DNA of 64,000 nucleotides from Qipengyuania aestuarii (GCF_019711535.1 NZ_JAIGNP010000001.1:310001-374000); one strand, 5' to 3'; shown: positions 9,625 through 19,927, numbered from the stretch's first letter. The notes: a model not told the origin generated them from the sequence alone. Made by a program: numbers and translations.

Positions 9625-10409
9625 ACAAGCTGGAACAGATCTGCGCGACCAAGCGCGAAGAAGTCGCCGCGCGCAAGGCGCAGCGCAGCCTCTCTGTCCT
9701 CGACGGCATTGCCCGCGAACAGGACGCGCCGCTTGGATTTCATCGCGCGCTGGAAAACAGGCAGCAGACCGGCTTCGGCCTGATCGCGGAGATCAAGAAA
9801 GCCTCGCCGTCCAAGGGCCTCATCCGCCCCGACTTCCAGCCCGCTGACCATGCGCGGGCCTATGCTGCAGGCGGTGCCGCCTGCCTCTCCGTGTTGACCG
9901 ATGCGCCCTATTTCCAGGGCCATGAGGACTATCTCGTCGCCGCCCGTGCAGCCTGCGCGCTTCCCGTGCTACGCAAGGATTTCATGGTCGATCCCTGGCA
10001 GGTCGCCGAAGCGCGGGCGCTGGGCGCGGATGCCATTCTCATCATCGTCGCCGCGCTGGAAGACGCGCAGATGGCCGAGATCGAGGCTGCCGCTTTCGAG
10101 CGGGGTATGGACGTCCTCGTCGAAGTGCACGATGCCGCCGAGATGGAGCGGGCAGCCGGATTGAAGTCACGGCTTCTGGGTGTAAACAACCGCAATCTCA
10201 AGACCTTCGAAACCGATCTTGCCACGACGGAAGAACTCGCCGCCCTGGCGCCTGCGGACGCCCTGCTGGTCGGGGAAAGCGGGATTTTCACGAATGACGA
10301 TTGCCAGCGTCTGGCCAATGCCGGTGTGCGCAGCTTCCTCGTCGGCGAAAGTCTCATGCGGCAGGACGATGTCGAGGCGGCCACCCGCCGGCTCCTGACG
10401 GGCAATTAA
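9621..10409 (+). CDS. trpC: Indole-3-glycerol phosphate synthase
   Basis: Closes the indole ring in the fourth step of tryptophan synthesis. The 262-residue TIM barrel has the catalytic lysine in [10 protein letters not shown], the LRKDF motif, [10 protein letters not shown] and GESGI. There is no fused TrpF domain. It is the last gene of the block: a small hairpin with a T run follows at 10470. trpF, trpB and trpA are not in this window. Confidence 0.96.
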   Translation: MNKLEQICATKREEVAARKAQRSLSVLDGIAREQDAPLGFHRALENRQQTGFGLIAEIKKASPSKGLIRPDFQPADHARAYAAGGAACLSVLTDAPYFQGHEDYLVAARAACALPVLRKDFMVDPWQVAEARALGADAILIIVAALEDAQMAEIEAAAFERGMDVLVEVHDAAEMERAAGLKSRLLGVNNRNLKTFETDLATTEELAALAPADALLVGESGIFTNDDCQRLANAGVRSFLVGESLMRQDDVEAATRRLLTGN

Positions 10410-10469
10410 CACTGTCCTACACGGTCTGGCCGCGCCATAGGTCGGGCATGTACATGTCCGGCCCTTCCT

Positions 10470-10489
10470 TCCCGCAATCCGGGATTTTT
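10470..10489 (+). terminator. Intrinsic terminator after trpC
   Basis: A 5-bp stem (10470-10474 with 10480-10484) and 5-base loop are directly followed by five T residues (10485-10489). The stem is short, but its place 60 bases after the trpC stop and before moaC fits the end of the trp transcript. Confidence 0.5.
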
Positions 10490-10542
10490 AGCTCTAGGGC
10501 TGTGCTCCAGGCGCTCCACCCTTCAGCTTGCAGGTCCGCTTT

Positions 10543-11016
10543 ATGAACAGACTCACCCATCTCGACGATAAGGGCGCGGCGCATATGGTCGATGTCGGCG
10601 GCAAGCGCGAAACCGCGCGGCGGGCGGTGGCCGAAGGGCGTATCCGCATGAATGGCGAAGCGCTCGACGCGATCATGGCCGGGGCGACGGCGAAGGGCGA
10701 TGCGCTCGCCACGGCGCGGATCGCCGGGATCATGGCTGCCAAGAAAACGGGCGATCTGATCCCGCTGTGCCATCCGCTCGGGCTGGAAAGCGTGACCGTT
10801 GAGTTCGAGCGGGAAGACAATGCGATCCGCGTGGTGGCGAGCGCCTCGCTCACCGGCAAGACGGGGGTGGAGATGGAAGCGATGGCCGCTGCCGGGATCG
10901 CCCTCCTCACGCTCTACGACATGGGCAAGGCGATCGACCGGGCCATGGTGATCAGCGGCGTGCGCCTGCTGTCCAAGACCGGCGGCAAGTCGGGCGAATG
11001 GAACGCGGAGGACTGA
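10543..11016 (+). CDS. moaC: Cyclic pyranopterin monophosphate synthase
   Basis: Converts the MoaA product to cyclic pyranopterin monophosphate during molybdenum-cofactor synthesis. The 157-residue protein carries [31 protein letters not shown] and the active-site helix [23 protein letters not shown] 10543 gives the usual MNRLTHLDD start with an AGG seven to ten bases upstream; a TTG five codons earlier is less likely. In relatives I recall, moeA sits between moaC and lexA; here only 125 non-coding bases separate them. Confidence 0.94.
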   Translation: MNRLTHLDDKGAAHMVDVGGKRETARRAVAEGRIRMNGEALDAIMAGATAKGDALATARIAGIMAAKKTGDLIPLCHPLGLESVTVEFEREDNAIRVVASASLTGKTGVEMEAMAAAGIALLTLYDMGKAIDRAMVISGVRLLSKTGGKSGEWNAED

Positions 11017-11064
11017 AAGGGGAACAGGTGTTCTCCCCAACTGGCTCGAAAATGGCTGTATTGC

Positions 11065-11093
11065 TTGACTTGTGAAAATCGGTTGCCTAATTG
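11065..11093 (+). promoter_or_regulatory. Probable lexA promoter
   Basis: TTGACT (11065-11070) and TAATTG (11088-11093) are separated by 17 bases, a sigma-70-like layout. The LexA box starts on the last base of the -10 element, where bound repressor would block initiation. Confidence 0.5.
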
Positions 11094-11107
11094 TTCCACA
11101 TTCGTTC
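11093..11107 (+). promoter_or_regulatory. LexA operator (SOS box, GTTC-N7-GTTC)
   Basis: GTTC at 11093-11096 and GTTC at 11104-11107 are separated by exactly 7 bases. This is the direct-repeat SOS box known from Alphaproteobacteria and differs from the E. coli palindrome. It lies 34 bases before the lexA ATG, so autorepression is expected. Confidence 0.85.
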
Positions 11108-11141
11108 ACAGGGTTGTGAACAGGAACATGGGAGTTTTCCG

Positions 11142-11849
11142 ATGCTGACTGCCAAGCAGCACGAACTGATCCGTTTCATCCAGGAAAAGCTGGAAGAGAC
11201 CGGCATTTCGCCCTCTTTCGAAGAGATGAAGGAAGCGCTCGATCTCAAGAGCAAGTCCGGCGTGCATCGCCTGATTTCCGCGCTTGAAGAACGCGGTTTC
11301 ATCCGCCGCCTGCCCAACCGGGCCCGCGCGCTGGAAATCATCAAGCTGCCGGAAAACTCGGTGACCGGCACGGCGCGGGCTCCCGCATCGCCTGCCCAGC
11401 CTGCTGCCAATGATTCCGTCGTTGCCGCGCACGCCGCCAGGCCGGTCGCGCCCGAACCGGCCAACGACATCATCGAGGTTCCGCTCCACGGACGCATCGC
11501 AGCCGGCGCCCCGATCGAAGCGATCGAAGGCCAGTCCTCGATGCCGGTCCCGGCCGCCCTGCTCGGCCCCGGCGATCACTACGCCCTCGAAGTCAGCGGC
11601 GATTCCATGATCGAAGCGGGCATTTTTGATGGTGACTTCGCCCTCGTGAAGCGCACCGAAACCGCGCGTGACGGTGAAATCGTGGTCGCTCTGGTCGATA
11701 ATGAGGAAGCGACTCTCAAATACCTGCGCAAGGAAGGCGCCATGGTGCGCCTCGATCCTGCAAACGGCAGCTATGAACCGCAGGTCTACGAAGCGGGCCG
11801 GGTTCAGGTTCAGGGCAAGCTTGCCGGCCTTTTGCGCCGCTATCACTGA
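11142..11849 (+). CDS. lexA: LexA repressor of the SOS response
   Basis: Represses DNA-damage genes and cleaves itself when RecA filaments form. The 235-residue protein has a winged-helix DNA-binding domain (about 1-65, with [13 protein letters not shown]), an Ala/Pro-rich linker, and an S24 peptidase domain. The cleavage site is Ala121-Gly122 (RIAAGAPI), and the catalytic pair is Ser155 (SGDSM) and Lys193 (EATLKYL). ATG 11142 ([10 protein letters not shown]) is chosen over an upstream in-frame codon, because LexA starts at this helix and the upstream codon lies on the operator. It converges with comEC, 30 bases apart. Confidence 0.96.
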   Translation: MLTAKQHELIRFIQEKLEETGISPSFEEMKEALDLKSKSGVHRLISALEERGFIRRLPNRARALEIIKLPENSVTGTARAPASPAQPAANDSVVAAHAARPVAPEPANDIIEVPLHGRIAAGAPIEAIEGQSSMPVPAALLGPGDHYALEVSGDSMIEAGIFDGDFALVKRTETARDGEIVVALVDNEEATLKYLRKEGAMVRLDPANGSYEPQVYEAGRVQVQGKLAGLLRRYH

Positions 11850-11879
11850 TCCGGCCGGGAATTGGGGCGGCAAGCTGGC

Positions 11880-14066
11880 CTAACCGCCACTCGCCCCTTT
11901 CCACCATCCATGGCTGCCCTGCCCCTGCGCCACCGTCTCAATTTCGCCCTTATCGAGATAGATGGCCAGTCCCCCGCTACGCTCGAGAAAGCGCCGGTCT
12001 GATTTCAGCCACTTGGGTCTGCAACTTCTCGGCAGCCACCGTTCTGAAATAACGATATCCGCTCTTTCGCATGCCGCGGCGAGTGCACGCTCGTCGATCA
12101 GCTCGCGGCTGCGGGAGATCAGAACGAACCAGCTGCTTTCGCCCTTTTGCACGGGGAGACTGCAGAAATCCGGGCTGCAACGCGCCCCCGGCCACCGCTC
12201 CAGATCGATGGGCGCGGCCTCCGTCCCGGCAAGCTCGACCAGATTGTCCTGGGCATAGGATCCGGGCTCGTCCCGCAGCACGAACAGCCGCCCGTCTTCG
12301 CCCACCAGACCGACATCGGCGCCATCACGCGCCACGAGTATGTCAGGCGCAGCGGTCGTCGCCAGTAGAAAGGACCCGACCAGGACCGGACCAAATCCTG
12401 CAAGCCGCGCCCTTCCCCGCCACAGCGCCAGCCACAAGCCTCCGGCCACGAAGAAGAGCACTGCCGGAAGGCCGATATGGGGCACCACCTTAACCGCTCC
12501 CGGCTGCGATGCAGTCAGATGCGCAATGGAGAGAAGGAGATCGAGTGATTGACCGGCCAGCCACCAGGCAGGAGCGCCTGCGCCGAGCAGGTCGAGGAGC
12601 AAGGCCACCGCAATCAGCGGCATCGACACGAAGGTCACAAGCGGAATGGCGATGACATTGGCAAACGCACCGTAAAGTCCGGCGCGGTGAAAGTGGAAGA
12701 GGACGATCGGCGTAAGCGCGATCTCGATCACCAGACCGGTCACGAAAAGCATCACTACCCGCCTGCCCAGTCGCCTTAGCCAACTCTCCTCCCGCGAAGC
12801 CAGGAAATCGCGCACCGGACCAGCATTGTGGAGAGCGACAATCGCAATCACCGCCGCAAAACTCATTTGGAAGCTCGGGCCCACCAATGATTCTGGCCAC
12901 AAAAGCAGCACGATCGCCGCCGCTAGGGCCACCATCCGCATGGACAGCGGTTCACGCCCCAGAGCCAAGGCCCCCAGCACAAGCAGCGCCCCGATGCAGC
13001 TGCGAACAGTCGGCACCTCGGCACCGGTCAAGAGCGTGTATCCTATTCCCGCGCCGGCCGCCACGGCCGCAGAGAGCAAGGGCAGGCGAACTCTGAGCGC
13101 TAGCCAAGGAAAAAGAGCGAGGGATTTCATGACGAGAAAATAGGCCGCCGCGATCACAGCACTCACATGAAGACCGCTGATCGACAGCAGATGTGTCAGA
13201 CCCGCATCGCGCATCGCTGCGTCATCCTGCGTTGCAATGGCGCCGCGATCCCCACTTGCAAATGCGGCCGCGATCGTTCCGGCAGAACCATCCAACCGTG
13301 CCCGGACATGCCTGGAAAGGCCCTCTTGCATCCTCGCGATGCGGCCCGAAGAGGATGTAGCCGGCTCCACCAATTCGATCTCGCCAGCGAGAGAGCCCGT
13401 CGCCGCAAGTCCTTCAAACCACGCCCGCCGTGCAAAATCATACGCACCGGGAAGCAGGGGCGGTGCCGGCGGCATCAAACGCGCTTTGAACCGGATATGA
13501 GCGCCTGTGCTATATTCGGGAGAGTCGCGATCAAGAGGAACGTTGATCCGCACCTTTATAGGTCTTCCGATCTCACCATCGCGCGCCGCGACGATAAGCC
13601 TCACCCGCCCCTCAGCCGGCTGTTCTTCGCGTTCGAGAATGCGCGCATCGAGTGTCATCATCGCGGGGTGATCGATGGGTTCGGCGCCGACCATCGCCGA
13701 CCTCGCCCAGATCACCATCAGCCCCAGTGCGATTGCTATCGCGACGGCTGCGACCGCAAGCCGGAGATTAGGGAGGCTGCCTTGCTCTCTTTTGTAAAAA
13801 GCTGCAACCGTCGCAACAATCACCAAGGCTAACGCTATAGCGCCCCATTGCCAGAGATCATGAAGCGCGAACCATATCCCAATTCCGCATGCGAAACAGA
13901 CTGTTAGCCATGGGCCCCTGTCGAAACCAGAACGATCTAGAAATGCTTCGGTTTGTCCGGCCAATCTGGACATTGCAGCACGCATACGCCAAGGGCGCTG
14001 CATTGCAGCATCGGCGGGCAGCCCCCCATCGCCGAATGGCACCATCGGCGTCCGCTGTGTCGCCAT
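11880..14066 (-). CDS. comEC: ComEC/Rec2-type DNA-uptake membrane protein
   Basis: Predicted inner-membrane channel that carries single-stranded DNA into the cytoplasm during natural transformation. About 728 residues: N-terminal helices and a DUF4131-like periplasmic domain, then the competence core with [18 protein letters not shown] and many membrane helices. The C-terminal region (about 150 residues) sits where ComEC proteins carry a metallo-beta-lactamase domain, but I find no HxHxDH motif, so that nuclease-like part looks lost. The start is uncertain: ATG 14066 leaves only 28 bases to gltX, and ATGs at 14045, 14003 and 13985 are alternatives. Confidence 0.88.
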   Translation of the reverse strand: MATQRTPMVPFGDGGLPADAAMQRPWRMRAAMSRLAGQTEAFLDRSGFDRGPWLTVCFACGIGIWFALHDLWQWGAIALALVIVATVAAFYKREQGSLPNLRLAVAAVAIAIALGLMVIWARSAMVGAEPIDHPAMMTLDARILEREEQPAEGRVRLIVAARDGEIGRPIKVRINVPLDRDSPEYSTGAHIRFKARLMPPAPPLLPGAYDFARRAWFEGLAATGSLAGEIELVEPATSSSGRIARMQEGLSRHVRARLDGSAGTIAAAFASGDRGAIATQDDAAMRDAGLTHLLSISGLHVSAVIAAAYFLVMKSLALFPWLALRVRLPLLSAAVAAGAGIGYTLLTGAEVPTVRSCIGALLVLGALALGREPLSMRMVALAAAIVLLLWPESLVGPSFQMSFAAVIAIVALHNAGPVRDFLASREESWLRRLGRRVVMLFVTGLVIEIALTPIVLFHFHRAGLYGAFANVIAIPLVTFVSMPLIAVALLLDLLGAGAPAWWLAGQSLDLLLSIAHLTASQPGAVKVVPHIGLPAVLFFVAGGLWLALWRGRARLAGFGPVLVGSFLLATTAAPDILVARDGADVGLVGEDGRLFVLRDEPGSYAQDNLVELAGTEAAPIDLERWPGARCSPDFCSLPVQKGESSWFVLISRSRELIDERALAAACERADIVISERWLPRSCRPKWLKSDRRFLERSGGLAIYLDKGEIETVAQGQGSHGWWKGASGG

Positions 14067-14094
14067 GCAAGGACTTGAAAGGAAAGACGAAGCA

Positions 14095-15534
14095 ATGGCA
14101 AGCGAAACCAGCAAACAGGTCGTCACCAGGTTTGCGCCATCGCCTACCGGCTTCCTCCATATCGGTGGAGCTCGGACCGCGCTCTTCAACTGGCTATATG
14201 CTCGTCACCACGGCGGAAAAGCCCTGCTGCGTATCGAAGATACCGACCGCAAGCGAAGCACGCAGGAAGCCATCGACAAGATTATCGAAGGGCTCGACTG
14301 GCTTGGTCTCGAATTCGACGAACCGCCGGTCTTTCAATCCGATCGGGCCGAACGGCACGCAGAGGTCGCGAAGCAGCTATTGGAAGCGGGACATGCCTAT
14401 AAATGCTTCGCCACTCCGGAAGAACTCGAAGCTATGCGAGCGGAGCAGAGAGCTAACAAGCTGCCGATGCGGTATGATCGCCGTTGGCGTGACCGGGACG
14501 AAAGCGAGGCGCCTGAAGGGGCGCCCTGTGTCATACGCCTCAAAGTTCCGACTGAGGGTGAGACCATCATTGATGACGAAGTCCAAGGAAAGGTGACGGT
14601 CGAAAACGCAGAGATCGACGATTATGTCCTCCTGCGGGCTGATGGCACGCCGACCTATATGTTAGCTGTCGTCGTTGATGACCATGACATGGGCGTGACC
14701 CACATTATCCGCGGTGACGACCATCTCAACAATGCATTTCGGCAGCTGCCTATTGTTCGCGCTATGAACGAGATCGAAGGCGGGTGGCCTGATCCGGTTT
14801 ACGCGCATGTTCCACTAATCCATGGCAGCGATGGCGCGAAGCTGTCCAAGCGACACGGTGCTGTAGGCGTCGAAGCGTACCGCGACGAAGAGGGTGTCCT
14901 CCCGGAGGCATTGTTCAACTATCTGTTGCGCCTCGGCTGGGGACACGGTGACCGCGAGGAAATTACGCGCGGAGAAGCAGTCGAACTGTTCGATCTGGAT
15001 GGCGTCGGCAAAAGCGCGTCGCGTTTCGATATCAAGAAGCTCCAGAACTTGAACGGACATTATATTCGCGAAGCCGATGATGCGCGCCTTGCAACTCTGG
15101 TCGCTTCCAAGCTCGGTCAAGAAGAGAACCAACAGCTGCTTGAAGACGCCATGCCGGTGTTGAAACCTCGCGCCAAGAGCGTGAACGAACTAGTTGAAGG
15201 CGCGGCATTTCTTTTCGTGCAGCGCCCACTCGAGATGACCGACAAAGCTGCAGCCTTGCTTGATGGCGAAGCCCGCCAGCGGCTGGGCGGCCTCTCGGCC
15301 CGGCTGGCCAAGGAAAATCACTGGACAATCGAGGCTCTCGAAGCCACTACGAAGGCGTATGCCGAAGAGCTGGAACTGGGTCTCGGCAAGCTGGCGCAGC
15401 CCATGAGGGCAGCGTTAACGGGCACCACCACATCGCCCGGAATTTTCGATGTACTGGTCCTGCTGGGCAAGGAAGAGTCGCTCGCGCGTATCGACGCGCA
15501 GGCAGCGCCCTCAGGATCGAATGAATTGAACTGA
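14095..15534 (+). CDS. gltX: Glutamyl-tRNA synthetase
   Basis: Class I aminoacyl-tRNA synthetase charging tRNA-Glu. The 479-residue protein has the HIGH-type signature [13 protein letters not shown] (12-24) and the KMSKS-type loop [11 protein letters not shown] near residue 250. A C-terminal helical anticodon-binding domain follows. ATG 14095 has an AAGGAAAG run about 10 bases upstream. Many Alphaproteobacteria use one such enzyme also to mis-charge tRNA-Gln; that cannot be judged here. gltA follows after 10 bases. Confidence 0.97.
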   Translation: MASETSKQVVTRFAPSPTGFLHIGGARTALFNWLYARHHGGKALLRIEDTDRKRSTQEAIDKIIEGLDWLGLEFDEPPVFQSDRAERHAEVAKQLLEAGHAYKCFATPEELEAMRAEQRANKLPMRYDRRWRDRDESEAPEGAPCVIRLKVPTEGETIIDDEVQGKVTVENAEIDDYVLLRADGTPTYMLAVVVDDHDMGVTHIIRGDDHLNNAFRQLPIVRAMNEIEGGWPDPVYAHVPLIHGSDGAKLSKRHGAVGVEAYRDEEGVLPEALFNYLLRLGWGHGDREEITRGEAVELFDLDGVGKSASRFDIKKLQNLNGHYIREADDARLATLVASKLGQEENQQLLEDAMPVLKPRAKSVNELVEGAAFLFVQRPLEMTDKAAALLDGEARQRLGGLSARLAKENHWTIEALEATTKAYAEELELGLGKLAQPMRAALTGTTTSPGIFDVLVLLGKEESLARIDAQAAPSGSNELN

Positions 15535-15544
15535 GGAGACAAGC

Positions 15545-16831
15545 GTGGCCGACAAGCAGGCAACTCTCAATCTAGGCGACCAAACCCAGGACTTCCCCGT
15601 CCTCGAGGGAAGCGTGGGTCCGGACGTCATCGATATCCGTAAGCTTTACGGCTCGACCGGCAAATTCACCTACGATCCGGGCTATAAATCGACGGCGAGC
15701 TGTGAAAGCGCGCTGACCTATATCGATGGCGAAGAGGGCGTGCTGCTCCACCGCGGCTATCCGATCGGTCAGCTCGCCGAAAATTCGAGCTTCATGGAAG
15801 TCGCCTATCTCCTGCTCAACGGCGAATTGCCCAACAAGGACGAGCTGGACGACTTCGATTACACGATCACGCGCCACACCATGGTGCACGATCAGTTGCG
15901 GCAGTTTTATCAGGGCTTCCGTCGCGATGCCCATCCTATGGCAATCATGTGCGGGGTGGTCGGCGCGCTTTCGGCTTTCTACCATGACAGCACGGACATC
16001 TCGGATCCCGAACACCGGACGATCAGCAGCCATCGCTTGATTGCCAAGATGCCGACGATCGCTGCGATGGCGTATAAGTATTCGATCGGCCAGCCCTTCA
16101 TGCAGCCGAAGAATGATCTCAGCTACACTGGCAATTTCCTCCGCATGACGTTCGGCGTCCCGGCTGAAGAATATGAAATTCATCCGGCGATCGAAAAAGC
16201 GATGGACCGGATCTTCATCCTCCATGCGGATCACGAGCAGAACGCGTCGACCTCAACCGTTCGCCTTGCTGGTTCTTCCGGCGCCAACCCCTTCGCCTGC
16301 ATCGCAGCCGGTATTGCCTGTCTTTGGGGCCCAGCGCATGGCGGTGCGAACGAAGCAGCGCTCAATATGCTGCAGGAAATCGGCTCTCCTGACCGTATTC
16401 CGCATTACATCGAGCGAGCCAAGGATAAGAACGACCCCTTCCGCCTGATGGGCTTTGGTCACCGGGTCTACAAGAATTACGATCCTCGTGCGACCGTCAT
16501 GCAGCAGACACTGCGTGAGGTGTTCGATGCTCTGAATGTCAACGACCCGGTCTTCGAAACCGCTTTGAAGCTCGAAGAGCTCGCCTTGAATGATGATTAC
16601 TTCAAGGAAAAGAAGCTCTTTCCCAATGTCGACTTCTATTCAGGCATTATCCTGAATGCGATTGGCTTCCCGACCACCATGTTCACTGCGCTCTTTGCGC
16701 TCGCTCGTACGGTAGGTTGGGTGGCCCAGTGGAACGAGATGATTTCCGACCCTGGTCAGGTCATTGGCCGTCCGCGCCAGCTCTATACGGGCCCAACCCA
16801 GCGCGATTACGTTCCTATCGGCCAACGCTGA
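15545..16831 (+). CDS. gltA: Citrate synthase (type II)
   Basis: Condenses acetyl-CoA and oxaloacetate at the entry to the citric-acid cycle. The 428-residue protein has normal length for the hexameric, NADH-sensitive type and the signature [14 protein letters not shown], with catalytic His in GHRVY and a later catalytic Asp. The N-terminal beta-rich segment ([21 protein letters not shown]) is typical of this type. GTG 15545 is preceded by GAGGAG at good spacing, which decides the start. It follows gltX and is probably co-transcribed. Confidence 0.97.
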   Translation: MADKQATLNLGDQTQDFPVLEGSVGPDVIDIRKLYGSTGKFTYDPGYKSTASCESALTYIDGEEGVLLHRGYPIGQLAENSSFMEVAYLLLNGELPNKDELDDFDYTITRHTMVHDQLRQFYQGFRRDAHPMAIMCGVVGALSAFYHDSTDISDPEHRTISSHRLIAKMPTIAAMAYKYSIGQPFMQPKNDLSYTGNFLRMTFGVPAEEYEIHPAIEKAMDRIFILHADHEQNASTSTVRLAGSSGANPFACIAAGIACLWGPAHGGANEAALNMLQEIGSPDRIPHYIERAKDKNDPFRLMGFGHRVYKNYDPRATVMQQTLREVFDALNVNDPVFETALKLEELALNDDYFKEKKLFPNVDFYSGIILNAIGFPTTMFTALFALARTVGWVAQWNEMISDPGQVIGRPRQLYTGPTQRDYVPIGQR

Positions 16832-16832
16832 T

Positions 16833-17024
16833 ATGCATCTGATCCTCAAGGTCTCCGGAATAGCGCTTATGCTTTCCGGAGGCCTTTGGGCTTTTCAGGG
16901 CCTCGGCTTGGTCACATGGCCCGCCAACAGCTTCATGCTGAGCGAACGCCCGTGGGTGGCGATTGGCTCAGCCACACTCCTTCTCGGCATTTCGCTGTTG
17001 ATCGTGGTTCGTCGAAAAGCCTGA
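16833..17024 (+). CDS. Small two-helix membrane protein
   Basis: A 63-residue protein of unknown function beginning MHLILKVSGIALMLSGGLW. Two membrane helices (about 3-21 and 43-60) flank a short loop (TWPANSFMLSERP), and it ends in a positively charged VVRRKA tail. The ATG lies 1 base after the gltA stop, so it is very probably translated with gltA. It faces the sensor-kinase-like gene with 21 bases between stops. Confidence 0.7.
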   Translation: MHLILKVSGIALMLSGGLWAFQGLGLVTWPANSFMLSERPWVAIGSATLLLGISLLIVVRRKA

Positions 17025-17045
17025 ACTTGTGCCGCGCCCTGGTCC

Positions 17046-18404
17046 TTAATTGGCAATCGGGACAGCGAGACAGAAACGCGCTCCCTGGCCCGGCGCGCTT
17101 TCTACCGTCAGATCGCCACCCATAGCCCTTGCGATGCGCCGGGAGATATAAAGGCCGAGGCCTGTTCCGCCATCTTCCCCCTCACCGAGCCTTTCGTATT
17201 TCTCAAAGATCCGGACTTGCTCTGCAGCGGTAAGACCCAAACCTTGGTCCGCGACAGTCACCATCGCCATTCCGCCCGACGCATCCAGTCGCACCCAGAT
17301 TCGGCTGTCTTCGGGCGCGTAGCGAATCGCATTGCCGATCAAATTGAGAAGCACCTGAAGCACTCTGCGAAATTCCGCTATGGCTGGCTGGCTCTCGCCT
17401 GCAGGAGGCGGGTCAAGTTCTATACTTCTTTCACGCGCCCGGACCCGCAAAATGCCGCAAGCTCGTCGAGCGACATCGCCTAGATCAATCCGATCGGGTG
17501 CAGTTGAAAAATTGTCCGCCTCCACGATGGCAAGATCGGACAGGTCATCCATAAGAGCGAGAAGATGCTGTCCCGCACTCGCGATGTCGGCAGCGTAATC
17601 GCTGTATTGAGCACCTATGGGCCCTGCCAATTGAGTACGTATTGTTTCGGCATTCGCGATGATGCGATTGATTGGCTGGCGAAGTACGGAGGCAAGGTCC
17701 CCGCCTATTGAAGGTGTTCCGGTAGGAGTCTGCGACTGGGAAAGCGGTGCTCGCTTTGCGAAGAAATGGATTGCCGAAGGTGCCCCGTCGCCCTCTCGTC
17801 TTTCAAAATTCTCCACGAAGGCCGTCAATTCCTGGCCTGTGGGTGAAAAGCTGCAGATCAAGGGCTTGGGCGTTTCGCCACTACCGGTCTGGCCAGCGGC
17901 GCGATCCGGAAAGCTGAAAATTCCGGTCCATTTCTGGCCGACATTTGCGCCAACTGCTTCTTCCACCCCCTCCAATTCGCTACTTGCCCTGACGACGGAA
18001 AGAATGCGGTCAGACTGATCAATTCGAAGGCTCAGATCGGAAAGCAGGCACAGTAATTCCCCCCTATGCCTTTGCTTCTCCCGCCCTGCGCTTTCCAAGC
18101 CAGTTTCTGAATGCCACGCGAGCACCCTAATCGAGCAGCCAGTTTCCCGGCCGCCTTTCGGTTCGACCTCGACCCAGGCAGAAACGCGCTGCCCGTCTTC
18201 AATCGCAGTGAATTGGCGGGAGAGGCATTGCTCGTATTCTCTGGCCTTGACCACGATGTCGAGAAGTTCGGGGATCGCCAATGTTGCGCCGACCCGTCCT
18301 CCGCAGTCTTCGTTCAAACGCTCGAGACGCCCATCGGCTATCAGCAGACGGTCGGCGTAATCCGTCGTTGCACAGCCAAGCTCCTGCATTTGACGGCTTC
18401 CCAT
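17046..18404 (-). CDS. Histidine-kinase-like protein lacking the phosphoacceptor histidine
   Basis: A soluble protein of about 452 residues with no membrane helix. The C-terminal ATPase domain looks complete: N box NLIGNAIRYAPE, G1 VADQGLGL, F box IFEKYERL and G2 GGTGLGLYISRRI. The dimerisation helix reads LASVLRQPINRII where kinases have SHELRTPLN, so the phosphorylated His is replaced by Ser (codon 17688-17690). The N-terminal half looks like degenerate PAS-type sensing domains. It may be a pseudo-kinase or regulate a partner kinase. ATG 18404 has AGAAGG eight bases upstream; ATGs at 18422 and 18458 are alternatives. No response regulator is adjacent. Confidence 0.75.
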   Translation of the reverse strand: MGSRQMQELGCATTDYADRLLIADGRLERLNEDCGGRVGATLAIPELLDIVVKAREYEQCLSRQFTAIEDGQRVSAWVEVEPKGGRETGCSIRVLAWHSETGLESAGREKQRHRGELLCLLSDLSLRIDQSDRILSVVRASSELEGVEEAVGANVGQKWTGIFSFPDRAAGQTGSGETPKPLICSFSPTGQELTAFVENFERREGDGAPSAIHFFAKRAPLSQSQTPTGTPSIGGDLASVLRQPINRIIANAETIRTQLAGPIGAQYSDYAADIASAGQHLLALMDDLSDLAIVEADNFSTAPDRIDLGDVARRACGILRVRARERSIELDPPPAGESQPAIAEFRRVLQVLLNLIGNAIRYAPEDSRIWVRLDASGGMAMVTVADQGLGLTAAEQVRIFEKYERLGEGEDGGTGLGLYISRRIARAMGGDLTVESAPGQGARFCLAVPIAN

Positions 18405-18547
18405 TATCTTCGCCTTCTCCATTGATCGGCCGAAATTGGCGTTCAACGAACTGCCCATCCTCAATTTAGTACGACGAGAGACGGCTTCGCAACATGACTT
18501 GCCTTAGCCGGCTGCTGCTCCTCTATGCGTTCACGGTTAATTCGAAA

Positions 18548-19726
18548 TTAGCTTGCACGAGCGCCGTTGAAAAAGCGTGAGGCCAGAACGATGAGGGCGA
18601 GAACAGCGGCCACTTCTGCAGCAAGATGAAAAAATGCTGCTACGCTCAGCACAACGCCAAGCCCCACTCGATCAGCATATGTTCGACGCCACCTTTCGTT
18701 CGCATAGCGTTCCCCCAACCGTAGCAAACCGAAGAGAACGAGGGGAATGAAGAAACTCATCCAGCCCAATGTTCCGTATGCTGAAAGACCGAGCAAGATA
18801 ATGAAGAGTGGATCAAGGCCGTAGTCGAGGATGGCCTGGAGATGGGTCGAATGATCTTTGCCTGTGCCGGCGGCTGATATCCGTTGGACGACGACTGCGA
18901 GGTGCCTAAAAAGCGCGACTGCAGTTGTCAGGACCAGTCCGTATCCGGGAAGCTCGAACCAAGCAGCGAACATTGCTGCGATCGCGCACGCGACTGCGAG
19001 CAGCGTTGGCGCGATCTCTGTTTTCCGACCGACGATGTCGCGGGCAAGCCTCGCTCCAGCGCGTTCCGCGACCGCCATGCCGGGAGCACGAAACGATATC
19101 CTTTCTCGCTGCGCGTCTATCCAGCGCTTCTCTCTCACCGCCAGCGCATCGGCATCCGGGGCAAGCTGCCAGTCACCTTTTGCGAGCAGTTTTCTATCCA
19201 ATAAGACTGGCGGAACTCCGTGTTGCAGAGCTATCCGGAGCAAGGAAGACACGGCATCGACATCACCCGGTAAGTGTTGAAGATCGCTTGTCAGTTTGCC
19301 CGGACCAAGAAGAATGCCGCTCCATGCGAGACCGAGATCGATCCTCTCAAATCCGAGAGGAACAGCAAGATCCGCCGGAAATGCGAGGACTGAGGGCTCT
19401 TCGAGAGCCGCAACGGCAGCATCGTCGTCTACCAATAATCCGTTCGAAATAAGCAGCATTTCGTCGTCAGGGCCAATCATTCCCGGCAGGCGACTGCTGG
19501 ATTTGACAGCCCTGAATTTTGTGCCGGCCGTTTCTGCTCGGGATTGAAGACCCACGATCTCCGGACCGATGGAATCGGCCAAACAGACAATGCGTTCACA
19601 TCCAAGCCGCAAAGCGAGATCAAGTTGCCGGTCCGCAATAGTTGCGCCAGCGAGCGTACGAAACGCTGCCCGTGGTTCTCCTCTTGAGCTATCTGTATCC
19701 GTAGTAGACAGCACTGCGATCCGCAC
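18548..19726 (-). CDS. Unrecognised membrane protein, possibly a degenerate nucleotidyltransferase / CDP-alcohol-transferase fusion
   Basis: 392 residues, function not known. The first 190 residues (MRIAVLSTTDTDSS, LAGATIADRQLDLALRLGCERIVCLAD) read like a nucleotidyltransferase fold whose glycine-rich NTP loop is missing. From about residue 235 there are five or six membrane helices. Within them LDYGLDPLF resembles the D-x3-D end of the CDP-alcohol phosphotransferase motif, but the preceding D-x2-DG-x2-AR is absent. I therefore infer, weakly, a catalytically altered relative of the enzymes at 59295-61358. It is divergent from the coiled-coil gene at 19928 across 201 bases. Confidence 0.6.
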   Translation of the reverse strand: MRIAVLSTTDTDSSRGEPRAAFRTLAGATIADRQLDLALRLGCERIVCLADSIGPEIVGLQSRAETAGTKFRAVKSSSRLPGMIGPDDEMLLISNGLLVDDDAAVAALEEPSVLAFPADLAVPLGFERIDLGLAWSGILLGPGKLTSDLQHLPGDVDAVSSLLRIALQHGVPPVLLDRKLLAKGDWQLAPDADALAVREKRWIDAQRERISFRAPGMAVAERAGARLARDIVGRKTEIAPTLLAVACAIAAMFAAWFELPGYGLVLTTAVALFRHLAVVVQRISAAGTGKDHSTHLQAILDYGLDPLFIILLGLSAYGTLGWMSFFIPLVLFGLLRLGERYANERWRRTYADRVGLGVVLSVAAFFHLAAEVAAVLALIVLASRFFNGARAS

Positions 19727-19927
19727 GGTTTCTCCTTTAACAGAATTGTTCGAATGCGTTTCGTCCCGCTACCCTGCAAAATGCGGCGGCGCAAATGGGT
19801 GCTTGTCGGGCCGTTCCTTGCGATAACGTGCCCGGTTTTGCCTCGAAACACTTACAAGCTGCATATTTAGCGGGTTCCAATGGTTAACAAGGGTTTATGA
19901 TAGCGGGACATGTGGTAGGAGAGAGCG

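Noticed and set aside
10417..11109. 230-codon open frame opposite moaC
   Set aside because: It covers moaC and the lexA promoter; translation shows no motif.
19748..19762. GTTC-N7-TTTC, a 7 of 8 match to the LexA box before the gene at 18548
   Set aside because: One mismatch in a short motif is expected by chance in 64 kb, and the gene has no visible SOS role.
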